Notes: generated by a model from the sequence alone, not told the origin. Shown: positions 7,125 through 16,014, counted from the stretch's first letter. The stretch is DNA of 25,681 bases from Planctomycetaceae bacterium (GCA_012965455.1 DTSG01000429.1:1-25681); one strand, 5' to 3'. Made by a program: numbers and translations.

Positions 7125-9194
7125 ATGAAAACATTTACTCACCGCTCAACCTTCCGTCTCGCTCTACTCGTTGCTGCACTTGGTTGCTTAACCATCACCG
7201 GCTGCCGTGAGGCTGCAGAAGACGCAGCTTTCCGGGAGTTCGAAGAAGAGTTCGGTTCCGGTGGCACCACCGCTAACACTTCCACGGACGGTGGTGATAC
7301 TAGCGACACCGCATTAAATACCATTACCGATGAACCGGTCGACTTTGAATTTGCTGATCTCGTTAAGCCTTTTGACCCTCCGCCACTCGAAGAAATCATT
7401 TCCTTAAACGAATGGGCCGATAAGCCAGTTTTGGATGCCGTCGAGTTGATGCGAGAGCGTCAAGCAGGCGAACAACAACTCGCAACACCTGCGGAAGCGC
7501 TCGCTCTCAAAAACAGCTCGGTTGCTAACAACAATAAAATCATTTCCGCGATGGGGCGGCTCGCCCAAGAAGGTGAAGTTAATTATTCTGCTGAATGGAA
7601 CAGGCATACAGCTGGCGATATTAAAAGCACCAACCCACTCATGATCAGTTCGACAGCGGAGTTCGATGTCGCTGGATTAACCAACATGGGACTGTTTGGC
7701 TTCGATTGGAATTTTGTCCCGTTTGCCTCGACTGATGTTGTTGTCTCATGGCAGACATCTGCCAACGGACTCTACGACAAAGTTGTGATGCGGGACGATC
7801 TGCGTTGGTCTGACGGAACTGTAATTACGGCACATGACGTCGCTTATTCTTATCAGGTCATCATGACTTCCAGCGTACCGATTCCGGCCGTTCGCTCTGG
7901 CACAGATCAACTAAAATACGTCCATGCCTATGATGATCACACGGTCATTTTTTTTCACAACGAGTCGCTAGCCACGAACGTGTGGAATATCAATTTTCCG
8001 GTGATCCCTAAACACATTTACGAAAACACGGTGCCGGAAGACCCCACGATGGCCAAAAGCGAAGCGCACGTGGCTCTCGACGAAAACCCCATCACGGGCG
8101 GTGCTTATCAAATAACAAAACGCGTTCGCGGACAAGAAATCGTGCTCAAACGTCGCGAATCCTATTACATCGTTGACGGCAAAGTTGTTCGTAGAAAACC
8201 TAACTTCGAGACGATCCGCTTCCACATTGTCGAAAACAGCAGCACCGCTTTATTGGCGTTAAAAAAAGGAGACATTGAAGAAATGCAATTGTCGCCGGAG
8301 CAATGGCAATCGCAAACCAGTGGTGAAGAATTCTACAAAAACAATACTAAATCCTATGCGCTAGAATGGGTCTATTACTATTTCGGCTGGAACAATCGCT
8401 CGCCGTTCTTTCGGGATGTTCGAGTGCGTCAGGCGATGAGCTATGCGTTTAACCACCAAGAACTGCTTGACCGTCATCGCTTTGGCCTCGATGAAGCAGC
8501 CCAAGGGATTTTTCATAAAACCTCTCGTTGGGCACCAACCACACTGCCAGCGCCGTACACGCAAGATCTTGATAAGGCGGAGGACCTGTTGGCCGCAGCC
8601 GGCTGGGAAGATAGCGATAACGACGGAGTATTAGATAATATTGTTGAACTAGATAGCGATTTCGACGGCAAAATCGATGGTAAACGACGGATGCGGTTTG
8701 AATTCACTATTCTAGTGAGCAATAAACAAGAGCGTATCGATATTTGTACGTTGCTGCAGGAGAACTTAGATCAGATCGGGATTCGATGTAACGTCAAGCC
8801 TGTTGAATTTACGACGTTGCAGCAGTTATCACGCGATCATCAATTCGACGCCATTTTTGCCGGTTGGGGAACGGGCGCTGACCCAGACACTTCGGAGAAT
8901 TTATGGACAACCAAGGCCATCGATGCCGGTCGCAACTACGGGTGTTACTCGAGTAAAATCGTTGATCAACTTTTTGAAGATGGCAAACGTGAACTCGACC
9001 CTGAAAAAAGAGCGGCTATTTACCAAAAAATCCATCTACAATTGTGGGATGACCAGCCATACACGTGGCTCTATTTCCGGAATGCCTATTATGGATTTAA
9101 CCGGTCGCTGCGGGGATACAATTACAGTGCTCGCGGCCCTTATAATTATGGCCCGGGTGAGTCTACCATTTTCAAACCAGCCGGTATGCGGTAA
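7125..9194 (+). CDS. Peptide-type ABC transporter substrate-binding lipoprotein (SBP_bac_5)
   Basis: Extracytoplasmic solute receptor of a peptide/oligopeptide importer. The N-terminus is a lipoprotein signal ending in a lipobox (LTITGC, lipidated Cys27), followed by an acidic, Gly/Thr-rich linker to about residue 65. The SBP_bac_5 fold is recognisable in DDLRWSDGTVITAHDVAYSY, FRDVRVRQAMSYAFNHQELL and the C-terminal WDDQPYTWLYFRN. At 689 aa it is about 100-150 residues longer than DppA/OppA. Residues 496-518 carry two Ca2+-loop-like motifs in tandem, DSDNDGVLD and DSDFDGKID, where many relatives have a single DTDGDG-type turn. It leads an operon with two permeases and a fused ATPase. No strong Shine-Dalgarno precedes the ATG. 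The ligand is unknown; the Yej-like features of the downstream subunits hint at peptides. Confidence 0.88.
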   Translation: MKTFTHRSTFRLALLVAALGCLTITGCREAAEDAAFREFEEEFGSGGTTANTSTDGGDTSDTALNTITDEPVDFEFADLVKPFDPPPLEEIISLNEWADKPVLDAVELMRERQAGEQQLATPAEALALKNSSVANNNKIISAMGRLAQEGEVNYSAEWNRHTAGDIKSTNPLMISSTAEFDVAGLTNMGLFGFDWNFVPFASTDVVVSWQTSANGLYDKVVMRDDLRWSDGTVITAHDVAYSYQVIMTSSVPIPAVRSGTDQLKYVHAYDDHTVIFFHNESLATNVWNINFPVIPKHIYENTVPEDPTMAKSEAHVALDENPITGGAYQITKRVRGQEIVLKRRESYYIVDGKVVRRKPNFETIRFHIVENSSTALLALKKGDIEEMQLSPEQWQSQTSGEEFYKNNTKSYALEWVYYYFGWNNRSPFFRDVRVRQAMSYAFNHQELLDRHRFGLDEAAQGIFHKTSRWAPTTLPAPYTQDLDKAEDLLAAAGWEDSDNDGVLDNIVELDSDFDGKIDGKRRMRFEFTILVSNKQERIDICTLLQENLDQIGIRCNVKPVEFTTLQQLSRDHQFDAIFAGWGTGADPDTSENLWTTKAIDAGRNYGCYSSKIVDQLFEDGKRELDPEKRAAIYQKIHLQLWDDQPYTWLYFRNAYYGFNRSLRGYNYSARGPYNYGPGESTIFKPAGMR

Positions 9195-9273
9195 ATTTCT
9201 TCTCAACGGTTCTACTGGTGCCTAACTGCGCGTATCATTTGCACAAATTAATCCACGTTAAACAAGGCAATTC

Positions 9274-10266
9274 ATGGCTGGCTATTTAATCCGCCGCATT
9301 CTATTGGGATTGCTCACGCTGTTGCTAATCACGATGGTCGTCTATGCATTGATCCGCTTCATGCCTGGTAGCCCGATGGATACCGATCCAGCCATGATGA
9401 ATCCAGATAAGATGCCCAGCGCCGAAGATTTAGAACGCATCAAAAAAGCGTATGGGCTCGATAAGCCAGTCTACGAAGCTTATTGGATCTGGCTCAGCAA
9501 TCTGGCCTCTGGCGACATGGGTATTAGTTATAATGAAAAAAAGCCTGTCACCGACGTCATCGAAAGTCGCGTGTGGGCGACATTGTTACTTACCGTACCA
9601 TCTTTGGTAATCGCATACCTCCTCGCCATCCCTATTGGCCTATGGTCCACCATTCGCAGTGGCAAACTCGATGAACGAATTGCTGGCGTTAGCTTATATA
9701 TGCTATACGCTATTCCATCGTTTATAGCGGCTCTGTTTTTACAATTGCTATTTGCCGTCAAGCTCAGTGGAACGGCATGGGAATTACCACTGATGGGGAT
9801 GCATCATTCGGATTATGACGAAATGGGAGTAATCGCTCAAACTTGGGATTTATTGCAGCACATGTTGCTGCCGGTGATTTGCTTTACGTATGTCAGCTTA
9901 GCTTATTACAGTCGTTTCATTAAAGCCAATATGGAAGAAGTGATCCGTCAAGATTACATTCGCACGGCTCGCGCCAAAGGCTTGGGGCAAATGCGGATTA
10001 TTCTGCATCACGCCTTTAGAAACACACTGATCCCATTCGTGACCCTGCTCGGCTTGTCGCTACCGTCATTACTAGGAGGCGCGATTATTCTAGAACAAGT
10101 ATTTAATTGGCCCGGCATGGGGCAACTTTATTTTCGCAGTATTGGAACACGAGACTATCCCGTCATCATGGGACTCACGCTCTCACTTTCGGTACTTACA
10201 CTGTTAGGACAACTCTTTGCCGATATTCTGTATGCGTTTGTCGATCCGCGGATTGCATATAAGTAA
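9274..10266 (+). CDS. Peptide-type ABC importer permease, DppB/YejB class
   Basis: First inner-membrane permease of the importer (binding-protein-dependent transport, BPD_transp_1). It opens with the classic YLIRRILLGLLTLLLITMVV helix and the RFMPGSPMD element. Next come a periplasmic segment (FGxS-like SGDMGISY at 79-86) and further membrane helices. The cytoplasmic EAA loop that docks on the ATPase lies at about 221-250 (core TARAKGLGQMRIILHHAFRN). It ends in YAFVDPRIAY, typical of DppB/OppB/YejB. The 330-aa length is close to DppB. A 79-nt gap separates it from the binding protein, with AAGG just upstream of the ATG. The DppB and YejB subgroups cannot be separated confidently by eye. Confidence 0.9.
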   Translation: MAGYLIRRILLGLLTLLLITMVVYALIRFMPGSPMDTDPAMMNPDKMPSAEDLERIKKAYGLDKPVYEAYWIWLSNLASGDMGISYNEKKPVTDVIESRVWATLLLTVPSLVIAYLLAIPIGLWSTIRSGKLDERIAGVSLYMLYAIPSFIAALFLQLLFAVKLSGTAWELPLMGMHHSDYDEMGVIAQTWDLLQHMLLPVICFTYVSLAYYSRFIKANMEEVIRQDYIRTARAKGLGQMRIILHHAFRNTLIPFVTLLGLSLPSLLGGAIILEQVFNWPGMGQLYFRSIGTRDYPVIMGLTLSLSVLTLLGQLFADILYAFVDPRIAYK

Positions 10267-10287
10267 CAAAACAAACTGGTTTTCTTT

Positions 10288-11418
10288 ATGACTGACAATA
10301 ATCAACAACCTTCCGGTGCACTCACCAAGGCAACGCGATCACCCGGATTTTGGGTTCTAGCTTGGCGACGTTTTCGACGCCGCAAGCTATCGATGCTAGC
10401 GCTGGCGGTAGTTATGTGTCTGTCTGGAATTGCTGTGTTCTCACCGATGATCGCCGGCACTAAGCCGATTGTCTGCAAATACAAAGGCAACCTCTATTTC
10501 CCCTGCCTGGCCTACTTCAATGCCGATTGGGAAAACCCCATCTTTCACAAGGATCGGTTTCGTAAACGGTATCCAAGAAACCTCCGTGAAAAAGACCCGG
10601 AAAGCTGGGCAATCTACCCCTTAGTTTTTCAAGATCCTTATCGTCCTGTGCGTGATGGCGAGTGGCAAGACAAAAATGGCGACGGGGAATGGGTGGATCG
10701 TCCTGGAAACCCATATCATGGCGGGCTGCCCTCAAAGCTAAACTTCTTTGGTACTTATAAACGAGGCGTCGATGTATTTGCCAGTATGGTACATGGTACG
10801 CGAATTGCGCTGCTCGTCGGATTCGTGTCCACGGGAATCGCGGCCTTCATCGGAATCACACTCGGTGCTATTGCTGGTTACATGGGCGGCGCTATTGACA
10901 TGGTAATCAGTCGCATCATTGAACTCGTGATGTGCATCCCAGGCATTGTGCTGATCCTGGCACTCATCGCCGTCATCGATAAAATCAATATTTGGATTAT
11001 GATGGCAATCTTAGGTTTAACAAGTTGGACAGGAATGGCGCGGCTCACGCGAGCGGAGTTCTTGAAACTGAAGCAATCGGAGTTTGTCGCCGCTGCCCAG
11101 AGTATCGGCGCCGGCCCGCTGCGAATCATGTTTCGACATATTTTGCCCAATGCACTTGCACCAGTAATGGTACCTATCGTATTTGGTATCGCTGCTGCGA
11201 TTAAAGTCGAGGCGGGCCTCAGCTTGCTCGGTTTCGGTGCACCACCTCCCAATCCCAGCTGGGGAACAGTCCTCAATGCTGGCACCTCAAACTACACCGA
11301 ATGGTGGCAAATCGTTTTCCCTGGCATTGCTATCTTTATTACCATTTTAGCCTACAACCTCATCGGCGAAGGGGTTCAGGAAGCCACGGATCCGCGTCTA
11401 GCAGACCCCAAAGATTAA
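10288..11418 (+). CDS. Peptide-type ABC importer permease, DppC/YejE class, long periplasmic loop
   Basis: Second permease of the importer. After the first helix (about 35-56) comes an unusually long periplasmic insert of about 100 residues, up to the family element GVDVFASMVHGTRIALLVG (160-178), which matches GRDVLSRLIYGARISLLVG of DppC. The insert begins with KYKGNLYFP (64-72). It recalls the conserved Y-x-G-x-x-Y-F-P element of YejE rather than DppC. It also contains a Ca2+-loop-like DKNGDGEW (128-135). The EAA loop lies at about 253-288 (SEFVAAAQSIGAG, then HILPN), and the C-terminus EGVQEATDPRLADP is typical. The gene starts 21 nt after the DppB-like gene, so the two are almost certainly co-transcribed. 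Confidence 0.9.
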   Translation: MTDNNQQPSGALTKATRSPGFWVLAWRRFRRRKLSMLALAVVMCLSGIAVFSPMIAGTKPIVCKYKGNLYFPCLAYFNADWENPIFHKDRFRKRYPRNLREKDPESWAIYPLVFQDPYRPVRDGEWQDKNGDGEWVDRPGNPYHGGLPSKLNFFGTYKRGVDVFASMVHGTRIALLVGFVSTGIAAFIGITLGAIAGYMGGAIDMVISRIIELVMCIPGIVLILALIAVIDKINIWIMMAILGLTSWTGMARLTRAEFLKLKQSEFVAAAQSIGAGPLRIMFRHILPNALAPVMVPIVFGIAAAIKVEAGLSLLGFGAPPPNPSWGTVLNAGTSNYTEWWQIVFPGIAIFITILAYNLIGEGVQEATDPRLADPKD

Positions 11419-11446
11419 CTCAAAACTACCCCTCAGATCGAATAGC

Positions 11447-13306
11447 ATGACTGGCATCATTGAAATCCAAAACCTGCGAACCTATTTCAATACCGACAAC
11501 GGTGTTGTCAAGGCTGTAGATGATTTGTCGTTGACGATCATGCCAGGACATACGCTGGGGGTAGTTGGTGAATCGGGTTCCGGAAAATCCGTAACATCAC
11601 TGACAATCATGAAGTTGCTCGCAGCGACTGCAGAAATCAACACCGGTAGTGTAATATTCTTAGGGCAAGATATTGTGCACATGAGTGAAAAACAGATGCG
11701 GAAGCTGCGCGGCAGCGAAATCAGCATGATTTTTCAAGAACCCATGTCCTCGCTCAATCCCGTACACAAGGTTGGGCACCAAGTGATGGAAGCCATTTTG
11801 GAGCATCAAGATGTTACCAAAAACGAAGCCCGCGAGCGGACCATTGAGTTGTTTGAAGAAGTCGGAATTCCTGATCCGGCGGAGCGAATTCATTATTATC
11901 CACACCAAATGTCGGGTGGACAGAAGCAACGAGTCATGATTGCTATGGCTTTATCTTGCAATCCAAAACTACTTATTGCGGATGAGCCTACCACGGCCTT
12001 AGATGTAACGGTTCAAAAACAGATTCTAGATCTCATCTGCGCGTTGCGGGACGAGCGGCAAATGGCCGTCTTGTTCATCACACATGACCTTGGTGTCATC
12101 GCCGAAATTGCTGACGACGTGATGGTCATGTACCGTGGCAAGGTTGTCGAACAAGGCGATGTTCTCGACATCTATGAAAACCCGCAGCATCCCTACACCC
12201 AAGGCCTGCTCAACTGTCGCCCGCGACTTGATACTGTTTACAAAAGATTACCAACCGTATCTGACTTTATGGACACGACAATCGGGGATGATGGCAATAT
12301 GACCATCACCGCCAAAGAAATGACCGACGAACGCAAGCAGTTCTTTATTAACACTGGACGGGGGCGATTGCTTCACAAACATTCGGAATTACAAGCATTG
12401 GGATATACCGATGATTCGTCGTCGGTTACCAAAGACGCTACGTGTGTCAGTGAATCTGAAACTCCACTTTTAAATGTCCGCGACCTTAAAGTCCATTTTC
12501 CAGTTCGGCAAGGATTATTGCAACGAGTTGTTGGTCATGTTAAGGCGGTGGACGGCATCAGCTTTGATATCTATCGCGGCCAAACCCTAGGCTTAGTCGG
12601 CGAATCTGGTTGCGGCAAGACGACGGCTGGTCGCGCGATTTTGCAGCTACAAAAGTCGACTGCGGGTGAAGTCGTGTTTGATGGCTCCGTTGTCTCGTCA
12701 TTTAGTCGACGCAAAATGCGACCACTGCGACAAGAGATGCAAATTATCTTCCAAGATCCCTTTGGGTCGATGAATCCTCGCATGACAATTCAAGCTGCGA
12801 TTGTCGAACCAATGAAGCTACAGGGTATTGGAAGTTCTCGTACGGACCGCATTGATCGAGCAGCCGCACTACTCGACGAAGTGGGAATGTTGCCGGAACA
12901 CCTGAGACGATATCCGCACGAATTCTCCGGTGGACAGCGGCAGCGAATCTGTATTGCCCGCTCACTCGCGGTCGAGCCACAGTTCATCATCTGTGATGAA
13001 TCCGTGTCCGCACTCGATGTATCCGTACAAGCTCAAGTGCTCAATCTATTGAACGACCTGCAAGAACGCCGTGGACTAACCTATATCTTTATCAGCCATG
13101 ACTTGTCGGTGGTGAAGTTCATGGCCGACATGATGGCCGTCATGAAGGATGGGAAAATCGTTGAATTTGGACCGTCCGAGGCGATTTACCGGAACCCCCG
13201 CGAAGAATATACACGAACGCTGATTGAAGCAACGCCCTGTGATGATCTAGAAAACATCCGCCGCCTAGTAGACCAACGTAATAAGCAACGCAGCGGTACT
13301 ATATAA
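11447..13306 (+). CDS. Fused double ABC ATPase for peptide import (DppD-DppF / YejF type)
   Basis: One polypeptide carries both ATP-binding subunits of the importer. Domain 1 has Walker A GESGSGKS (41-48), signature MSGGQ (155-159), Walker B LLIADE (175-180) and ITHD. Domain 2 has Walker A GESGCGKT (385-392), signature FSGGQ (493-497), Walker B FIICDE (513-518) and ISHD. Each domain is followed by the oligopeptide-transporter tail (NPQHPYTQGLL near 246; NPREEYTRTLI near the end). At 619 aa it is longer than E. coli YejF (about 530 aa). The extra length is mainly the linker at about 262-340, which has no recognised domain. All catalytic residues are present in both halves. It sits 28 nt after the second permease. 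An SBP, two permeases and one fused ATPase form the YejABEF arrangement. Confidence 0.92.
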   Translation: MTGIIEIQNLRTYFNTDNGVVKAVDDLSLTIMPGHTLGVVGESGSGKSVTSLTIMKLLAATAEINTGSVIFLGQDIVHMSEKQMRKLRGSEISMIFQEPMSSLNPVHKVGHQVMEAILEHQDVTKNEARERTIELFEEVGIPDPAERIHYYPHQMSGGQKQRVMIAMALSCNPKLLIADEPTTALDVTVQKQILDLICALRDERQMAVLFITHDLGVIAEIADDVMVMYRGKVVEQGDVLDIYENPQHPYTQGLLNCRPRLDTVYKRLPTVSDFMDTTIGDDGNMTITAKEMTDERKQFFINTGRGRLLHKHSELQALGYTDDSSSVTKDATCVSESETPLLNVRDLKVHFPVRQGLLQRVVGHVKAVDGISFDIYRGQTLGLVGESGCGKTTAGRAILQLQKSTAGEVVFDGSVVSSFSRRKMRPLRQEMQIIFQDPFGSMNPRMTIQAAIVEPMKLQGIGSSRTDRIDRAAALLDEVGMLPEHLRRYPHEFSGGQRQRICIARSLAVEPQFIICDESVSALDVSVQAQVLNLLNDLQERRGLTYIFISHDLSVVKFMADMMAVMKDGKIVEFGPSEAIYRNPREEYTRTLIEATPCDDLENIRRLVDQRNKQRSGTI

Positions 13307-13329
13307 TTCCACCACACCCGCTTTGCGTC

Positions 13330-14184
13330 TTAATTTAATAAGTGCAATTCACCACTATCAACACGGCGCCATTGTGAAATCAGACGCTCGGCCAGCGATA
13401 TTCCTTGGTTGACCGGGTGCGTACAATAGTGCACCCAGGACTCGGGAATGTCGACGCGGAATTTATCAACACACGACAAGATTGCCGTCGAGCAAACGCC
13501 ATTGAATTCTCTTAACGTATCGTTACCCTCAAAACGAGGTTCGACGTGAAGACCAAATATTTGCTTGAGCGACAGGTTTGTGAATTTGCGAGCAGCAAGG
13601 CCTTGACCGCTGGCAAGTTGCCAGCGAACATCGCTGCCATGTTCTTCAATCCGATCGCGACTGTATCCGTACAGACCAGTGCCTGGGATGTCCGTCATAT
13701 ATCCTAAAAGTAAATCTGTCCAGCGTTCACAACGCCGAGCCAATTCACGGATTTTGAAACGGCATGTGGATCGCGTTATCAAATCACTCATTTTTTGTTT
13801 AACGGCTGCATGATCCGCTTGGATACTCTTAAAAATACAAAACGTTGCATCGCTCGCTGGCTCAAACGTTGCATTGGTTTGGTACCAACCATCGACCGTT
13901 GCCGTCCACACTCTCGTTAATATCTCCGACAACATGACGCTGCGTAACAAATCGAATTGCTGAGAAGGATTTGCATCTTCTGCTTGCGCCAGCCACCAAC
14001 TAAGCCGCCGCTTATGGGCTACATGGTATTGGCCTGCTTGGACCATCGTGAAATGGTGCAAACTAGGAAGGATTTCTTGACTCGACAACGCTAGCCAACC
14101 AGCTAGGCGAACTTGTTGATAGGTATACACAGTGCGCTCGTTAAGAATAAATGTGAATAATAATTCGTGGACATTAAATGTCAC
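13330..14184 (-). CDS. Unrecognised protein, 284 aa
   Basis: I do not recognise this protein. The frame is long and uninterrupted, begins at GTG 14184 and converges on the importer operon with 23 nt between the stops. It has no signal peptide or membrane helix, so it is probably cytoplasmic. It is rich in aromatic residues (9 Trp) and contains 6 Cys that do not form CxxC pairs. A helical, Arg/Trp-rich middle (KIRELARRCERWTDLLLGYM) precedes a Gly/Tyr turn (IPGTGLYGYSRDR). Both the long N-terminal half and the C-terminal SWVHYCTHP...QWRR region look like folded protein, not a shadow frame. The DUF3179 gene lies 56 nt upstream on the same strand, so the two may be co-transcribed. A 13-nt palindrome (GACATT-A-AATGTC, 14170-14182) falls on codons 1-5. 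The start is uncertain; the next Met is at codon 47. Confidence 0.6.
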   Translation of the reverse strand: MTFNVHELLFTFILNERTVYTYQQVRLAGWLALSSQEILPSLHHFTMVQAGQYHVAHKRRLSWWLAQAEDANPSQQFDLLRSVMLSEILTRVWTATVDGWYQTNATFEPASDATFCIFKSIQADHAAVKQKMSDLITRSTCRFKIRELARRCERWTDLLLGYMTDIPGTGLYGYSRDRIEEHGSDVRWQLASGQGLAARKFTNLSLKQIFGLHVEPRFEGNDTLREFNGVCSTAILSCVDKFRVDIPESWVHYCTHPVNQGISLAERLISQWRRVDSGELHLLN

Positions 14185-14240
14185 ACGTAATTATTCGCCG
14201 CAAAAATCAACAATGGCGGAAAAATCGCAAATTCTTTACG

Positions 14241-14825
14241 TCATTCCCACACGTATTCCGCAAGCACTAGGCCGTCTGGATGCTCTGTTTTCCACTGATT
14301 CCAGCTAACCAATTCAAACGCATAATCTTGCAACGGAATCGATTTGTCATCCTGAAAAAACTGCTTGCCATTTACTAGAATTAAGAATTTATCTTTATCG
14401 AGACCTTCTTGGGTAATATCTAAGCGATCCCCGCCAATATCACCAGTGAAAACTCGTACACACTCTGATTCGTTACAATACGTCACCGCAATTGGGACAT
14501 CACCAAGTATTTCGCTGGCGACATGCGCGCCGATATCGGATAGGCGGCACTTGGGGTATGCATAATGTACTCCATTGATTTCCAACGCAATAATGATATC
14601 CTCATCGTCCAATTTACTATCACTCACTGCTTCAAACGTCCGGTCAACCGTTTCCATACTTCCTGGCGTGCTCATTTGAATTCCACCTGTGGGATCTGGC
14701 GGGAGATCGGCGTATCGATTTCGACTAAGATTAAGATCCTGATAGGTCAAATATCCCCACGCAAATGCTGTTGCCAACACCAACAAACAAACAGCCTGCA
14801 AACTGTATTTTTTCACCTGCGTCAT
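14241..14825 (-). CDS. Membrane-anchored DUF3179-family protein
   Basis: A 194-aa protein with one N-terminal membrane helix (about 6-26), then an extracytoplasmic domain. Its wording fits DUF3179: IIALEINGVHYAYPKCRLSD (77-96), the VPIAVTYC strand (110-117), and a C-terminal W-x-x-W-K-x-x-H-P-x-x-L-V-L motif (WNQWKTEHPDGLVL, 175-188). The biochemical role of DUF3179 is not established. In most members the TYC is followed by a CxxC-like pair (TYCPLCG); here it reads TYCNESEC, a CxxxxC spacing. A longer reading back to 14984 exists, but I prefer ATG 14825. From there the anchor starts at once, and a candidate promoter at 14893-14920 would lie inside the longer version. Confidence 0.7.
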   Translation of the reverse strand: MTQVKKYSLQAVCLLVLATAFAWGYLTYQDLNLSRNRYADLPPDPTGGIQMSTPGSMETVDRTFEAVSDSKLDDEDIIIALEINGVHYAYPKCRLSDIGAHVASEILGDVPIAVTYCNESECVRVFTGDIGGDRLDITQEGLDKDKFLILVNGKQFFQDDKSIPLQDYAFELVSWNQWKTEHPDGLVLAEYVWE

Positions 14826-14892
14826 GATGGAGAAATCTCTCGGAAAAACAAACACACTTACATGTACTTTCGTGTATATGTATTGAGCGGTT

Positions 14893-14920
14893 ATTGTATC
14901 GGGGTAATTATTACCAACAA
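14893..14920 (-). promoter_or_regulatory. Candidate promoter with a palindrome in its spacer, upstream of the DUF3179 gene
   Basis: Read on the minus strand, TTGTTG (14915-14920) is 16 nt from TACAAT (14893-14898). A perfect 13-nt palindrome, GGTAAT-T-ATTACC (14903-14915), fills the spacer, where a repressor would block RNA polymerase. It lies in the 212-nt divergent gap (14826-15037) before the WD40 gene; nothing else in that gap is clear. Confidence 0.35.
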
Positions 14921-15037
14921 CCCCCCTAAAGGATACGCCTTTTCGATCTCGGCCACAGACTGGTACAACACACACCAATAACAACTAATGCGGCTAGGAA
15001 AAATCCAAACAATGCGGGCGATGTTAAGTAGAATAAA

Positions 15038-15928
15038 ATGATGCAACAATATTCATACAAAACCCTAGCCGGCGGACCTCCCAATGCGGTCTACGGTGTT
15101 GATATTTCACCGGATGGAACTATGATCGCAGCCGGCAGCCTCAACCATGCGGTCTATGTTTGGAATACGGACACTTGGGCTGTGAAAGTCTTTCGAGCCG
15201 TCCATGCTGATGGCATATCCTGTGTAAAATTCTCTCACGACGGCAACAACATATTAACGACGAGCTTGGACAAGACCGTTAAAATTTTAAGCTCCAGCAG
15301 CGGCTCCGTGGAATCAACGTTATCCGGACATAGCTTAGCCGTATTATGTGGCGTCTATGCGGGCCCCGTTGGGGAACGTATTGTCACAGCGGGCTTTGAC
15401 AATACCGTCCGCATTTGGACAGCATCTGGTCAGGTCCGACAAATGGGTGGTCTCACCCCTTACACCTACGGCGTGGATGTTAGCTCCGATGGAAACTGGA
15501 TCACTGCTGGTAGCTTATCAAGCCAAGTCATCACATGGAACCAAGATGGCACGCAATTGCATGCGGCAACGGAGCATGAAGAAGGGGTCTATAGTGTGGC
15601 CTACTCAAAATCCGATAACAACCAATTTGCAACGGGTGGCGGCAAAGGCATGATTGCCGTGTGGGATCGTAAACAGGGAGAAGTAACCGGTCGCTTGCGC
15701 GGACATAAAGGTAATATTCGGAGTTTAGCATATTCACATGACGGTCAACGACTTGCCAGCGGCGGTACCGACGGAGTCATCAATCTGTGGGACCTCGAAA
15801 CATATCGCAAAATCACATCACTCAAAGGTCATCGCAATACCGTCTATTCACTCGCATTTTCCCACGACGGTAATCTGCTAGTATCTGGCTCATTTGACCG
15901 CCGCGTAAATGTCTGGACATTGAAGTAA
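15038..15928 (+). CDS. Stand-alone seven-bladed WD40 repeat protein
   Basis: A 296-aa protein made entirely of WD40 repeats. Seven blade ends can be counted, each closing with a W-D-like turn: VYVWNT, VKILSS, VRIWTA, VITWNQ, IAVWDR, INLWDL and VNVWTL. The last blades show the full GH...S-x-x-F/Y-SHDG...ASGG-x-D signature (for example GHKGNIRSLAYSHDG and GHRNTVYSLAFSHDG). Blade 2 lacks the tryptophan. The number is right for one closed beta-propeller with no extra domain, so the likely role is a protein-interaction scaffold. No signal peptide is seen, so it is probably cytoplasmic. Planctomycetes often fuse WD40 repeats to kinases or proteases; here it stands alone. ATG 15038 and ATG 15041 are equally possible starts. 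The partner is unknown. Confidence 0.88.
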   Translation: MMQQYSYKTLAGGPPNAVYGVDISPDGTMIAAGSLNHAVYVWNTDTWAVKVFRAVHADGISCVKFSHDGNNILTTSLDKTVKILSSSSGSVESTLSGHSLAVLCGVYAGPVGERIVTAGFDNTVRIWTASGQVRQMGGLTPYTYGVDVSSDGNWITAGSLSSQVITWNQDGTQLHAATEHEEGVYSVAYSKSDNNQFATGGGKGMIAVWDRKQGEVTGRLRGHKGNIRSLAYSHDGQRLASGGTDGVINLWDLETYRKITSLKGHRNTVYSLAFSHDGNLLVSGSFDRRVNVWTLK

Positions 15929-16014
15929 CCTAGCAACAACAGCCGATAAACGAGTAGTCTCTTTTAGTATTGACACGCCCTTCGATTAATAACACGCAGT
16001 CCCAGTCTGTAAGA

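Noticed and set aside
8803..9225. 140-aa plus-strand frame inside the binding-protein gene
   Set aside because: Overlaps the conserved C-terminal part of the SBP; no motif or ribosome binding site.
10878..11285. 135-aa minus-strand frame inside the second permease
   Set aside because: Antisense to the conserved EAA-loop region; composition is that of a shadow frame.
14826..14984. 53-codon N-terminal extension of the DUF3179 protein
   Set aside because: It reads through a candidate promoter and palindrome and lacks family similarity; the membrane anchor begins right after ATG 14825.
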